From positions 3,971,184 to 4,035,183 of the forward strand of contig CM039133.1 in assembly GCA_022036555.1 (NCBI GenBank): a stretch of 64,000 nt of DNA. The letters are read 5' to 3'. The notes beneath the pieces are model-generated. The model did no database searches. It saw only the letters and a program-made list of their open reading frames with translations, and was not told the DNA's origin. The stretch is from Microstegium vimineum (lineage: Eukaryota > Streptophyta > Magnoliopsida > Poales > Poaceae). Every line of letters starts with the position of its first letter. Position 1 is the first letter of the stretch. The position numbers and the translations under genes were made by a program. Below, one piece after another: positions 1 through 11,372 of this stretch.

Positions 1-299
1 GCCCCGGCCGCGGGGACGGCCGTGAGGTCTCCTCGCCTGGGAGGTCTCAATTGCGGCCTCCATGGCAGAAGCGGGCGACGTCGTGTAGAGGTCGTGGAGT
101 GAACGACGTGTAGGCCTTCCGCCAGGCATTTTGTCGAGTGCCTGCAATTTCAAAGAGTAAACCAATTAGCACAGTTAATTACAAATACTTATAAAGAGAT
201 GCAAAATTAACCAAACATAATTGCAATAATAATAATAATATAGTATTACATAATTAGAAATATTCTTCATGATCAGTAGCTGCTGGATCATAGGTGTCG

Positions 300-1180
300 T
301 CATCACTATCATATTGCATCTATTCTCCCTCTTCCTCATCTCCATCGTTGTCATCATTGCCAACGCCTAACTGTAATCGCTCAAGCATTTGTAAGTCTTG
401 CACATCTTGCACCTCTTCTCCCTCGTCCTCATCTCCATCGTCCCGATCAATGTCATTGTCAACTTCCATGCCCATCAATGAAAACATGTCTATGTCAAGC
501 CTCCCTTCTAGCCCCTCTGATTGATAGAACTCCTCTGCGTTTGGGTCAAAGTGGTAATCCTCATAGTTTGGGATAGGCAATTTACCATGCGGCGATACCA
601 ACTGCACAAGGTACCAACCCATAAGATTGGGGTTTTTTAGCATGCCCATGGGAGGTAATAGACTTGTGTGGCCTGTTGAGCCACAATATAGACATCCTCT
701 CCTTGATAGATAGAATTTTGTCGAATTTCAACTTGTCCAATCTCAGGAGATGTTCTCGTGACATTAGGATCAAACCAATGAAATTTGAATAAGACTGGAC
801 TAGGACCTTTGCGACACTCAAAGGGGAGCTCGTATATGGCTTCTACTATGCCGTAGTAGTCGCGCTCATCGGTGCCGGGCGTACGAACTCCGATATTTGT
901 GGTTTTCCGATTGGGCCGACTCTACTCATAGTTTCTTGAGTGAAATTGATAGTCATTCACATCATAAACGTTGAATGTCTTGACCTTATAGAAGAAACCA
1001 TATCACGAGCCCTTTCAACTCAACATTCATGTCCCTATATTCGGGAGCCTGCAAGGTGAGGCCGGATAGATCGTTACATTAGTCGCTCGTAGGAGCAAAG
1101 TGAGATGTCAAAGATTCAAACAAGTACCTTCGTATCGAACCAGGAAATGAAATTGGGCTCGTCATGTTTGAGAAGGCTAT
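300..1180 (-). pseudogene. TNP2 C-terminal tail, DUF4216-like region (broken)
   Basis: Minus-strand pieces in several frames resemble the DUF4216 domain that follows TNP2 in CACTA transposases. They include a YYGIVEAIYELPF segment, a FKFHWFDPN segment and a VYIVAQQATQVYYLPW segment, then an acidic C-terminal tail rich in D and E (about 320-480). The pieces need frame changes to be joined. The usual role of the domain is unknown beyond its constant association with CACTA transposases. It is part of the decayed transposase of the element that ends at 6416. Confidence 0.6.
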
Positions 1181-1313
1181 CTTCTTCTTGAGGGGAAGGA
1201 GCCCTACTCCCTCTACAAGGTATATTTAAAAATTCCCTGAAAAAACAAGAGACAAGGAAGTTGGATACATGGAGGATAGTGACGACGTATGTAACAAGCT
1301 CAATGAGAACTTG

Positions 1314-3340
1314 CTACACATAAGGATTCACTTCGTCAAGGTTCAACAACACATAATGCATGATAATGCGCCACTCATCATTCCTTAAGATCTTGGTGCT
1401 CGGTGCGCTTGCCTTGCCGAGTTGCCCTTTGAAAAGGCTGAGGTTCGATGAACTCTCATCCGCGTTGTAACGAAGTGGGGGATTGTGCACACTGGGAAGG
1501 CTATCCTTATAGTATGTTGTTGTGAAGTTTGACACCTCCTCTAGAATGAATGCCTCTGCCACGGAAGCCTTGATTTTGGCTTTATTTCTACACTTTATCC
1601 GAAGAATCTTTAGACATCTCTCGATCATATAGCACCAATGGGCCTGCACGCCCCCCACATTCGTGCCTTGTAAGGTAGGTGCAAAATCATATGATGCACC
1701 GCAACAAAGTAACCAGGTGGGACGATCTTCTCTAGCTTGTAGAGCAACACAGGTGCCACTTTCTCCAAGTCAGCAATGACGTCCCGAGACAACTCCTTGG
1801 CACAAAGATGGTGGAAGAAATAGCTTAACTCTGCCAGCACGCGCCACACATGCTCGAGCATGTATCCCCGGGTCATCGTAGGAAGGAGCCGCTCAATCCA
1901 TATGTGGTAGTCTTGACTCTTCATCCCTAAGACCCGCATAGTGGACAAGTTTACTCCCCGACTCAAATTCGCCGCATACCCGTCCGGGAACATTAACGTC
2001 TGCATCCACATCAAGACCTCCTTCTGTTGGTCCCTTTTCAAGACGAAATCGACCGGAGTCCTTCTCCATTTCTTATTGGGCCTAGGAGGCTTCATCACTT
2101 GCTTTGGCCTATCGCAAAATGTTTCCAGGTCCAATCTAGCCTTCACGTTGTCCTTTGACTTCTCTGTGTCCATGTGTGTTGCAAAAAGCGACTCGGCGAT
2201 ATTCTTTTCTGTGTGCATAACATCAATGTTGTGTGGAAGAAGAATGCCATCGAAATAAGGGAGCCTAGTCAAGCCCGATTTATGAGTCCACCGATGTTCC
2301 AAACCATATCCAATAAAACCATCTGTAGTTTTATCATCTTTGAGAGCCTCTATCTCAGCACGAACCTCGACACCGGTCATCATGTGAGGTGGAGGGTCGG
2401 TGATTTGAACCCCTTTCTTGAAGTTCTTGACATCTCGTCTGAATGGATGGTCAAGAGGGAGGAATTGACGATGTAGGTCAAACAAAGAAAACTTGCCACC
2501 TTCTTCAGATGATAGAACTTTACAACTGTCTTGCATAATGGGCATGGGAACTTCCCGTGAACACACCATGCGCAGAATATGCCATACGCTAGGAAGTCGT
2601 GCAGGGAGTACTGGTACCACACATGCATCGTGAAGTTCTTCTTTGTAGCTCGGCCGTATGTCAGTACCCCATTTTCTCAATAAGCAAGCATCAATTCATC
2701 AATGAGAGGCTCCATAAACACACCCATCTTGTTTCCCGGGTGTCCAGGAATTATCAGCGACATGAATATTGAGGGGGATCACGAACACGGGCCAACAAGT
2801 ATACGGGGCCGCCATCATTCCATAGGGATTGAACCCATCTGTTGCAAGCGTGACACGTACACTTCGAGCCTCCTCAGCTTTACCACGATGCATGTCATCG
2901 AAATGTTTCCATGCATTGCCATCCGATGGGTGTACCATCTTATCTGGGTTGTATTTTTTGCCATGTTTGTGCCATGTCATCTGTTTTGCGGACTCCTCTG
3001 TCATGAACAGCCATTGGATCCTTGGTACGAAAGGAAGGTACCATAGGACCTTCACGGGGAAACCAAGCTGTGACTTCTTGCTATCAATAGGGTCGACCAG
3101 ATACCTAGAGGATTTGCACTTTGGACAGTGTGTTGCTTTCTCGTGTAGTTTCCTAAATAGGACGCACCCCTTAGGACAAGCATGGATTTGCTCATATGGC
3201 ATCTTAAGTGCATGAAGAAGTTTCTGTGACTCGTACAAGTTCTTCGGCAGAATGTGACCGTCCGGAAGCAGAGATCCAACAATTGCCAACATAGCATCGA
3301 AGTTGTCTCGACTCATACTACACTGCGACTTGAACGCCAT
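1314..3340 (-). pseudogene. CACTA TNP2 transposase with DUF4218 (broken)
   Basis: This is the catalytic transposase region of an En/Spm element. The N-terminal part (3340-2699) carries the zinc-ribbon-like CPKGC...CPKC pair and the LATDGFNPYG motif, whose Asp belongs to the predicted DDE-type catalytic set. The middle part (2680-1625) carries HNIDVMHTEKN, a second conserved Asp motif, and runs into DUF4218 (VHHMILHLPYKARMWG), which continues in another frame at 1658-1314. Intact copies read through; here the frame changes near 2700, 2500 and 1650, and a TGA interrupts the MEPLIDELMLA segment. It is certainly non-functional. It lies directly downstream of the transposase-associated domain, from which it is separated only by an in-frame TAG at 3377-3379. 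Confidence 0.85.
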
Positions 3341-3376
3341 CAGGCGTCCCGTGGCATCCAGTTGCGAACCCCGTGT

Positions 3377-3802
3377 CTATTCATGAAGGGGTTTTTGTGC
3401 TGAAGACAACATCTCGTAGTACGCCTTTGCGGATTCCTCTGGCTCGTCCTCAAATCCTTCACCGAACCGTGCTTCCTGAAAGTCATCCATCCACTCTGCG
3501 ACCCCAACATCTCCATCAAAAGCGTCGAGACGTGGTCTCACCACCTCCTCTCTACTACGATTGGCTTCACCATGGTAGATCCAACAGGTATAGTTTGGCG
3601 TGAATCCATATAAGATAAGATCTTTCCCCACAACCTTCTTTGTCTTTCTTACACGGTTCTGACATTTGACACAGGGACACGACATCCGAATGGACCCTTG
3701 AGTAGCCTCGCCAAATGAATGCTCCAAGAAAGCATTAGTCTTAGTCATCCATTCTGGGGTCATACTAGCCTGGCCCATGTACATCCAATCACGGTTCTCC
3801 AT
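3377..3802 (-). pseudogene. Transposase-associated N-terminal domain
   Basis: A 141-codon reading frame starts MENRDWMYMGQAS and contains CPCVKCQN and the PNYTCWIYHGE segment, which match the plant transposase-associated domain at the N-terminus of TNP2 proteins. The paired cysteines (CPCVKC) suggest zinc binding and DNA recognition. The frame is the same as that of the following TNP2 segment, so the TAG at 3377-3379 is best read as a nonsense mutation that separates one original protein into two open frames. Confidence 0.75.
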
Positions 3803-4760
3803 CCTCTAGCATATACATATGTAAGCGAGCAATATAACCGGCAAATGCATCTGCACAGCGTGCCTACTGTCTAATAGGTGAGGATAGGTCCTAATCCCAC
3901 TCACGGATGCGTAGATGATGTCAGTTTTCATGCTCCGCTCTGATTCGAGACAAAATTTCGGCAGCACCTCTCCGCTGTTCTCCTTAAACACGTCCCAAGA
4001 GGGAGAGTGTGCATCCGGAGAACAACAGGGAGGTGATGCTGAAAGTCTGTCTTAGACCAGAGCGAACCATGGAAACTAACATCATCTACGCATCAACGGG
4101 CTGTCCAAAATACGTGGACAATCCGAAACAAATACGGTCACAGATATGCAAAGATTTTACATACCTCTGACCGTATCTCTTTCGAACGGGAGACGCCTAA
4201 CTTGGTTACGTGATAATATAAAACATGCATGAAAAGGAGGAGGGGGCTATACCTAAGGTGTCGGTGAAGATAGGCTAGCGAGGCGGTGGCGAGGTGGTGT
4301 GTGGTGGCGAGGTGACGCGGTACAGGAAGACCAGCAACGCCCACAACAACACCCCCGAGTCCCTCCCACGGGTCCTCCTGCAAGAAAAACAATTGGTCAG
4401 TGTCAACTGAAAATTTCGACAACACCTCCCCTGCACGAGGAGGTTACCAAACCTGCAAAAAACATTGGCACGAAGGCCAACAACCACATACTACTACTAC
4501 TTACTAAGTACTACTAACTACTACTAACACTACTAATTATTACTTACTAACCATACGTACTAACTACTAGTAAGTACTACTAACAATACCAAACAATGGC
4601 TTCCTAGCTATTACTACTCTCCTCTTTCTTTCTTCTAACTACAACTAACTATACTACTAAGTACTACTAACTACTAGCTACTAGCTACTAACTACTAACT
4701 ACTAACACTAACGTTGCTAGTAAAACTACTTATTACAAACTAATACTACAAACTACTACT
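3803..4760. other. CACTA 5' leader region and (CTA)n-rich simple repeat
   Basis: There is no credible gene. Between about 4480 and 4765 the sequence is dominated by imperfect ACT/CTA trinucleotides. The preceding part is ordinary transposon leader DNA with short open frames that have no family resemblance. Confidence 0.5.
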
Positions 4761-4789
4761 ACTATTGTGTATACGTTTCCGGCAACGCC

Positions 4790-5200
4790 TGCAGCGGCGT
4801 GAGGGTCGACGGGACGAGGCCGGCAAGTACTTCTCCTTCTTCTCCTCCTTCTCCTTCTCCTCCTCCTCCTCCTTCTCCTTATCTTCCTTCTTCTCCCGTC
4901 CTCCTTCTTCTTCTCCCCTCCTCCTCTCTACTCTGCTTCTCGGTGTGGGGGCGCTGCTGGGTGGGTGGATGGGGGGGGGGTGGTGGCTGCTGGGTGCGGG
5001 CTGCTCGGTGGGGGGGGGGGGGGCTGCTGGTTGGGGAGTTGCTGGGTGGGGGTGCTGTGAGAGGCGGCGCGGGGCTTGGCGGGGCGGGCGCGGCGTGGGG
5101 AGGGGTGGGCGGCGGCCGGCGGGCGTGGGGATGGGGCGGCGGCGTGAGGATGAAGGAGAGAGTGTGAGAGTGAGTGGTTGAGAGTGTGTCGGTCGTGTGG
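4790..5200. repeat. CT-rich then G-rich low-complexity tract
   Basis: A pyrimidine tract of TTCTCC repeats (about 4825-4935) is followed by a G-rich tract with runs of nine to twelve G. Long open frames on both strands here have only Pro, Ser, Gly, Arg or His homopolymer-like composition, so they are by-products of base composition. The tract sits where the transposase promoter and leader of this minus-strand CACTA element would be expected. Confidence 0.7.
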
Positions 5201-5269
5201 GCCGGCCCAGCCGTTTTTAACTGAAATAGCCAGTTGCCGAGAGCCAGGCTTTTGGCACTCAACAACTAA

Positions 5270-6040
5270 ATTAAGTTGTCGAGTGCCAACCCTAGCCACT
5301 CAACAACTTATTTAATTTTTTTTTGTTTTTTTGCTCCCAATTTTTTGTGTGTGTTTAGTGAACTATTGTAAACAACATGTTCAAATTTGGAAGCTTTTCA
5401 TTACTTTTTGGTATTTTCCTTAGTTTATTTTGTTTTCGTCAATTTTCCCGCTTAATGTTCATTTGAACTGCATGTGCATGAAATAATAGATTTCTTTCAT
5501 TCTAAAAATGGTAGTCTTGTTTGTTATTGTAAATGATGGCTAAATCCATTACCTGTCTTGAAAGTTCGATCAACGTGCTCACGGGACAACGTCACCAACT
5601 TCGGTGCGAGTAGTTTTTTAATTATATAAAATGCAAAAAAATTCCGAAAATCACGAAAGTTTCCGAAGTTGGCATTTTATATAATTAAAAAACTACTCGC
5701 ACCAAAGTTGGCGACGTTGTCCCGTGAGCACGTTGATCGAACTTTCGAGACAAGTCATGGATTTAGCCATCATTTACACTAACAAACAAGACTACCATTT
5801 TTAGAACCAAAGAAATCTATTATTTCATGCACCTACAGTTCAAATGAACATTAAGCGGGAAAATTGACAAAAACAAAATAAACTAAGGAAAAATACCAAA
5901 AAGCAATGAAAAGCTTCCAAATTTGAACATGTTGTTTACAATAGTTCACTAAACACACACAAAAAATTGGGAGCAAAAAAACAAACAAAATTAAATAAGT
6001 TCCCGAGTGCCTAGGGTTGGCACTCGGCAACTAAATTAAG
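5270..6040. repeat. Large inverted repeat (about 370-bp arms)
   Basis: The left arm (about 5270-5637) and right arm (about 5670-6040) are near-perfect reverse complements, separated by only some 30 bp containing a short palindrome-like AATTCCGAAAATCACGAAAG stretch. Landmarks are the motif TTTTTAATTATATAAAATGC on the left and its complement on the right, and the terminal GCCGAGTGCC units at the outer ends. It lies in the subterminal region of the CACTA element. A transcript through it would form a long hairpin. Confidence 0.85.
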
Positions 6041-6416
6041 TTCCTGAGTGCCTAGGGTTGGCACTCGACAACTAAATTTAAGTTGTCGAGTGCCTAGGGT
6101 GGCACTCGGTAACTTAAATTTAGTTGCCGAGTGCCAAATGGCAGGCACTCGGCAACTTAAATGGAGTGGGTTGGCGGTAGCCCTCGTGGTAAAGTGCCGA
6201 GTGTATTTTTTTTGCCAAGTGTCAGCACTCGACGAAAAGAATTAAGTTGCCGAGTGTTTTTTTTTGCCGAGTACTAGGCACTCGACATTTAATTAGTTGC
6301 CGAGTACAATAGTTTGTCGAGTGTGACACTCGACAACTAAATTAGTTGCCGAGTGCCCGATATTTGGCACTCAGCAACTTATTTAGCACTCGGCAAATTA
6401 TCGTTTTCCTATAGCG

Positions 6417-6722
6417 CCTAATGTAACCATCTCGGTTAATATATTAACCAAATAAAATAACTGTATACTAGATTGTGTGGAGTTTCCTACTGTTAGAAAA
6501 ACTCGGGAACATAAGAATACACTCGGGTAAGCACTTGGCAAACAACACTCGGAAGCCACGGGTTGGGAAAATTCGTGTTTACCAAGAGTTCATGGACAAA
6601 CACTCGGTAAATTTCAGTTTCTCGAGGTGTTTTAGGAAACACTTGGGAAACATCACCCACACGGGAAAGATTCACAATAACGGTTCAACACCGGGGTAAC
6701 GGAGCTATTCAAGTATAGCTCC
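6417..6722. other. Spacer between two CACTA elements
   Basis: No gene is visible. The short frames are unsupported. Scattered ACTCGG motifs resemble the subterminal repeats of the neighbouring element and suggest older transposon DNA. Confidence 0.4.
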
Positions 6723-7671
6723 CACTACTACAGAACACACCTTTGGCTGATTTCCAAAATCGGCTTTACCCCCGGTGGAAATTGCGCCCGGGGCTAAAGT
6801 GCCTTTAGTCCCGGTTGGTAACACCAACAGGGACTAAAAGTCCCCTCCCAACGACTCGGTGGTCAGACATTGTCGAGGGAGGGGGGGGGGACTTTTAGTC
6901 CCAGTTGGTGTTACCAACCGGGACTAAAGGTCCACCTTTAGCCCCGGTTGGTATTACCAACCGGGTTTAACCTTTAGCCCCGGTTTAAGGCACAAACCGA
7001 GGCTATTTCTAGGCCTTTAGTCACGGCTGGTTCTATGGACCGGGACTAAAGCCCCCCCTATTTGAACTCTCTTCCTCCCCTGCCCGAGCTCGAGAGCTCA
7101 TTTATTCCTCTCTGTTCTTGCTTGTTCTTGGTGTGTTCTTCATCTCCTCTTCGGCCATTGCTTCATTTGATCACTTCTACGCCTCCATCGACTCGTTGAA
7201 AGGTTACTATCTTCAACCTCTCACTTCTACTCCTCCATAGAGCTGGTCTATATGTGATTTTTCTTTATGATTCCTCTTTTTTTTGCCATTTTAAGCTTCA
7301 TTCACTTGACATTGTTTGAATATTTTGAACATGGCAACTAAAACTAGTATTCTAAGTATACACCTTTCATTTTTAGGGTATTATATGTTCCACATTTCAA
7401 GATTAGTTTAGCTTAGTTTGAGAAATATAGAATCTTAGGATATTATTAAATGATGAATTTATGGTGGATTGTTCTTGATTTATATATATCCCACTTGAGC
7501 TCAAAATAATTATATATTTAGATGAAGAAGTTAGCTACCTAGAATACTTTAGTTGTATACATGGCACATTTGATGATTTTAGAGGAAGGTAAATTTTAGT
7601 TGTTTTATTTTCTTTGTTTAGAATATGAGGAATTTATAATATCTAGTTTAAAAAATGAGTATAGAGAGTAG

Positions 7672-8189
7672 ATGACAACTACTTCGGGGTACTCGGCCTC
7701 TGATCGGGTTCCAAAGCGACTAAGGCCAGACCTCCCTTTCATTACCTGTGGCAAGTGTATGCAAAAGACTGTGAAAGAGTACCTAGTGGGGAAGGCGGGT
7801 GCCAACAACGGTCAGATCTTCTATAAATGTCCAGATCGCAACGTGAGTTATATATTTTGTCTCATTTGATGATTATGGTTAATTTGTACCTATATTTCCT
7901 GATGATTTTGATTAAAATGTTGATTTTTTATTTCTATTTTCAGTGGGATGGCACTGGATGCCGCGGCGGGTACTGGGAGGAAGATTATGTTAAACATGTG
8001 GCGGAGGCTACGAAGGCTGATGAGGCAGCGAGCCAGCTCAAGGAGCTCGTCGATGTTGAACAGACGAATAATGATTTGTTTGCTTTAGTTGGGATTGGTC
8101 AGGAGATCATTATGCTACTGAAGTGCATTTTAGGTTTTGTGTGTATAGTGCTAGCGGTCTTAGCATATGTTATGTCGAGGCTTATATAG
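7672..8189 (+). CDS. GRF zinc-finger protein with C-terminal membrane segment (CACTA accessory)
   Basis: Two exons, 7672-7842 and 7944-8189, join in phase with GT-AG borders to give 138 residues. The first exon carries ITCGKCMQKTVKEY and GQIFYKCPDRN, and the second starts WDGTGCRGGYWEEDY. Together these form a GRF-type zinc finger (Cys and aromatic spacing Cx2C...FxxC...C...W), a single-stranded nucleic-acid-binding fold in other proteins. After a charged helix there is a hydrophobic run of about 20 residues (LLKCILGFVCIVLAVLAYVM), probably a membrane anchor at the very C-terminus. The same gene is intact in the element at 36.0-35.5 kb and broken in the one at 48 kb. Its role in transposition is unknown. 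I infer that it belongs to the transposon and not to the host. Confidence 0.72.
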
Positions 8190-8334
8190 AGCATGCATTA
8201 GTATTTGTGTGACTCGGAAATGACACATGATGGTGTTCCATCTCATGTTATTTTAATGCAGACCTTTCAGTATTTTTATAATTTCATTTTTTGACCAAAA
8301 TGAGAAATTTAATTATGTTTTAGGTCATATAATA

Positions 8335-8857
8335 ATGCAGACAATGACACGGGATTGGATGTACAATGTTGATCGCCGCTCCAAAGAGTTCATTGATGGC
8401 GTGCATGATTTCTTAAGAGCGGCTGAGGCAAACAAGCGGGATGGTAATTTCATGTTTTTTCCATGCACCTTGTGCAATAATTTGAAGGAATATTGTAGCT
8501 CAAGGAATCTTCACTCACACTTGTTGAAGTCGGGTTTCATGTCAAAATATATTTGTTGGACCAAGCATGGAGAAACCGGAATTATGATGGAAGAAGACGA
8601 AGAAGAGAAATTGGACCCTGACGACATTATTGCTCAATATGGTGACTTCAATGATACTGCAATGGTGGAAGCAGAAGAAGAGGCAGGGGGCAGAGGACAC
8701 ACTCTCTGAAGATGATGGTCTGGGTGAAGTCATTCATGATGCACAAAGAGATTGTGAAAGTGAAAAAGAGAAAGCTAAGTTTGACCGCATGCTAGATGAT
8801 CACAAGAACCGAATACACCATGTGAGCTGCACATTCCAGAGGGGGCTACCACAATAA
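8335..8857 (+). pseudogene. Transposase-associated domain, truncated by deletion
   Basis: The frame from 8335 encodes MTRDWMYNVDRRS, CTLCNNLKEY and YICWTKHGETG, matching the transposase-associated domain of the sister copy at 35376-34714. A frameshift near 8685 moves the continuation (EDTLSEDDGLGEVIHDAQ) into the frame that ends at 8857. At about 8812 the sequence jumps from the transposase N-terminus (KFDRMLDDHKN) to the Transposase_24-like gene (homologous to 21935 in the other copy). No TNP2 catalytic core remains. Confidence 0.8.
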
Positions 8858-9141
8858 TGGTGGCTACCGGTGTTGTATCTTCTATGGACCCTACGAAGAC
8901 ACCAATATGCCATGGGTCAACAATACCACTTGGATATGCTCGCGTTTCGGTGGATAGAGTTCAAAAAGGTCATCGCGATGTTAAGCTTGACATTGAAGGA
9001 GGTGATGGGGAAACGACTTTAGGACAAGCGGAGAAGACATTTATTTGTTGGCGCAAGCGCTATATCATTATTCCTGGGGCATCACCTCCTATTGTACCGC
9101 CGTCGCCTCCTCCTCCTCATCCTAGGTGCGAAGGAAAGTGA
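8813..9141 (+). pseudogene. Transposase_24-like (Ptta/En/Spm) C-terminal fragment
   Basis: The frame 8857-9141 contains PTKTPICHGS, GYARVSVDRVQKGHRD and GETTLGQAEKTFICWRKRYI, nearly identical to the C-terminal part of the minus-strand gene at 22694-21612. The N-terminal Transposase_24 part is absent because of the internal deletion of the element. The next exon region (9295 onward) encodes the Ulp1-like protein, as in the other copy. Confidence 0.75.
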
Positions 9142-9294
9142 ATCATACCTAGCCCTTTTTCACTAACTTTGTATTGGCTTAAATAACGATACTTTATTAA
9201 CACTCGTTGTTTTCACTATAGGACCTCACCCAGAGACCTAAGTCCCCATTCATCACCTGCTGGTCATAGTGTTGCGAGGGATGATGATGGTGAA

Positions 9295-11372
9295 ATGCAC
9301 GACATGACTTCCTCCCCAGAACCTCCAAGGCGGTCTCCATCTCCGAAACCGGCCCCATCGCCTCCACGACGTTCTCCAACACCAAAGCTGGCCTCATCGC
9401 CTCCACGATGTTCTCCAACACCGACACAGGCCCATCCAGATCCACGGCGGTCTCCCGCCGCCCCATCGCCAAAGAAGAGGACCGCCACAAAAGCAAAGGT
9501 GTCGGCCGCCCACCAAAAGCAAAGAGGCAAGCTAAAAGGAAAGTTAAGATTCCTCAGAAACTTCTGTATGAGAAGACTGACGAAGAAATAGACGCTTCAG
9601 TAAAGGCCTCAGTGGACGCACATTTCCAAAAAATTGTAGACGACCGTAAAGCAAGGAAAGAAGCTAAAAGGCCGTTCTTCTTAGGACCTGATCCTCTAAG
9701 ACAATCGGTGGATGCTCAAAAGAGAAAGCTACGATATGCTCAGAAGAGATCTCCACTATCGGACTATGACCGCACTCTACAAAAGGCAATTGACGAGGAG
9801 AAGAATAAAGAGAGAAGAGTAGGGAAGGGTGTCCCACAGCTCGGGGAACAATCGAATCAATCAGTGCCCCCGCTACTTGTTGGGAATCAATATAGTTCAA
9901 ACATGAGCGGGCTAGAAGACTACAGTGCCCCCAAGGTCAATTATGATGGTATGGAAGAGTTCTTGTCAGGAGCTGGTCTAACCGCGACTCAATTTCTAGG
10001 AAATGCACTCACCACAAATGCCACTGTAGTCGATGAGTTCCAGAGAAGTTATGTACGTGGCAGAAGTCTGTACAACCCATCGGCCCTCACGGAACTTGGT
10101 ACGCAAATGCGTAGGTTAAACTCGTGTTACATGGAGGCATATACCAAAAACCCAGATGACGACTACATTTGCGTCAGAATTAGACAAGAACATTACTTCC
10201 GGGGCGATGACCTTATATTTGTTCCGTATAGTGAGCTCCACCAACTATGCCATATGGACGCTCTAGACAAATCTCTGATGAGCTGCTACTGTCTGTAAGT
10301 GATCATTTCTTTTAGTAATCGGACTATAGCATATGTATATGTATAGTAACTAACTATCCTCAAACATATATATGCAGATTCTTGATGTTATTGCTCAAAC
10401 GTAACGGAGACACGGAAATTGGTTTCATTGATCCATCAATCATATTGTCGGATCCAAACACTCCCCGCGATCAATGGATACCTCAAACGGAGAGGAATTT
10501 TCGGAGGTTCTTGGTCAACCAAAAGACCAGAGAATATATACTCTTCCCCTACAACTTTGGGTGAGTGTTGTTATCGTTTGCACAATTTGTCTTACTTATT
10601 ACTCAATTCAGCATGAAGATATATATGTTGACTCTATAAACAAATGCAATTTTCACTGGATACTCATAGTCTTCGATATGAGAAGAAGTCAATTGATAAT
10701 CTTTGACTCATTAAGAAAACCACTGGGAGATTACCAAGATATGATAGACATTATCAAGGGGTAACTTTGATCTTTAAATATGGATTCCTGCTCTTTAACT
10801 ACACTGCAAGAGTTAATTAACTAATGATCCAATTATTGAGCAGGGTTTGGGCTTGGTTCATCCCGAAACACGTCCGGAACTGGAAGTGGCACTAAAGGGT
10901 CCTCGTCTGCTAAATGTAAGTTCTACTAGCTCTCATAATCCTTTACCTTATCATGCTTTAACATATGCGTATGATGACGATAGTAATCTTTTCATATCTT
11001 ACAGTGGGTTCTAAGGCAGCCACAATTCAACAATCTGTGTGGATACTACATTTGCGAGTTCCTCACGGTGTATGCAAGAAGAACTCTTGATGAGAAACTA
11101 AGAGTATATGATATGTATATATAATACATCCATATTATTTATTTGTTGCTATTAACTAAATCTTATGTATATTAACACTTGTTTCTTTATAATGCAAATT
11201 GAAGACGCTATGGTTGCAACAACAAGTGTTGCAAGAAGTCCGCCTCAAAGGAATTCAAGAGACACTTGCTGGATTTTTTCTTGAAAAAGTGGTCAACCCT
11301 AAAGGCGAGTACTATTACGATCCGGCCGAACCACTCAAGCCAAATCAAGACGAACATCTGTATGATATTTAA
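9295..11372 (+). pseudogene. Ulp1-like (C48) cysteine protease carried by CACTA A
   Basis: A proline-rich leader with PPRRSP repeats is followed by a region that ends GDDLIFVPYSELHQLCHMDA, then exons for TEIGFIDPS (from 10378), for FHWILIVF with the presumed catalytic His and RRSQLIIFDSLRKP with Asp (10661-10760), and for NNLCGYYICEFL with the presumed nucleophilic Cys at 11038-11040. This is the order of a SUMO-protease-like C48 domain. It is damaged: a 1-nt deletion relative to the sister copy near 9510 shifts the frame, and the acceptor before the His exon reads AA where the sister copy has AG (about 10659). The protein would otherwise be a captured host-type protease, common in plant transposons. 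Its role there is not established. Confidence 0.75.

Larger units (their letters stand above)
1..6416 (-). mobile_element. CACTA (En/Spm) transposon, 3' part outside window
   Basis: The right edge at 6416 reads, on the minus strand, CGCTATAGGAAAACG, a one-base variant of a CACTATAGG-type terminus. The 1.1 kb inside it is packed with copies of the motif TTGCCGAGTGCC in both orientations, the typical subterminal repeats of this grass CACTA group. Transposase-associated, TNP2, DUF4218 and DUF4216 coding remnants follow in the usual order on the minus strand towards the left window edge. The motif TTGTCGAGTGCC reappears at about 133-145, which may belong to the 3' subterminal region. The other terminus and target duplication cannot be seen. 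All coding parts are broken, so the copy is not autonomous. Confidence 0.8.

Noticed and set aside
4765..5299. Open frames of 120-138 codons in the CT/G-rich tract
   Set aside because: Homopolymer-like composition on both strands (Ser/Pro/Gly/His runs); a by-product of low-complexity DNA.
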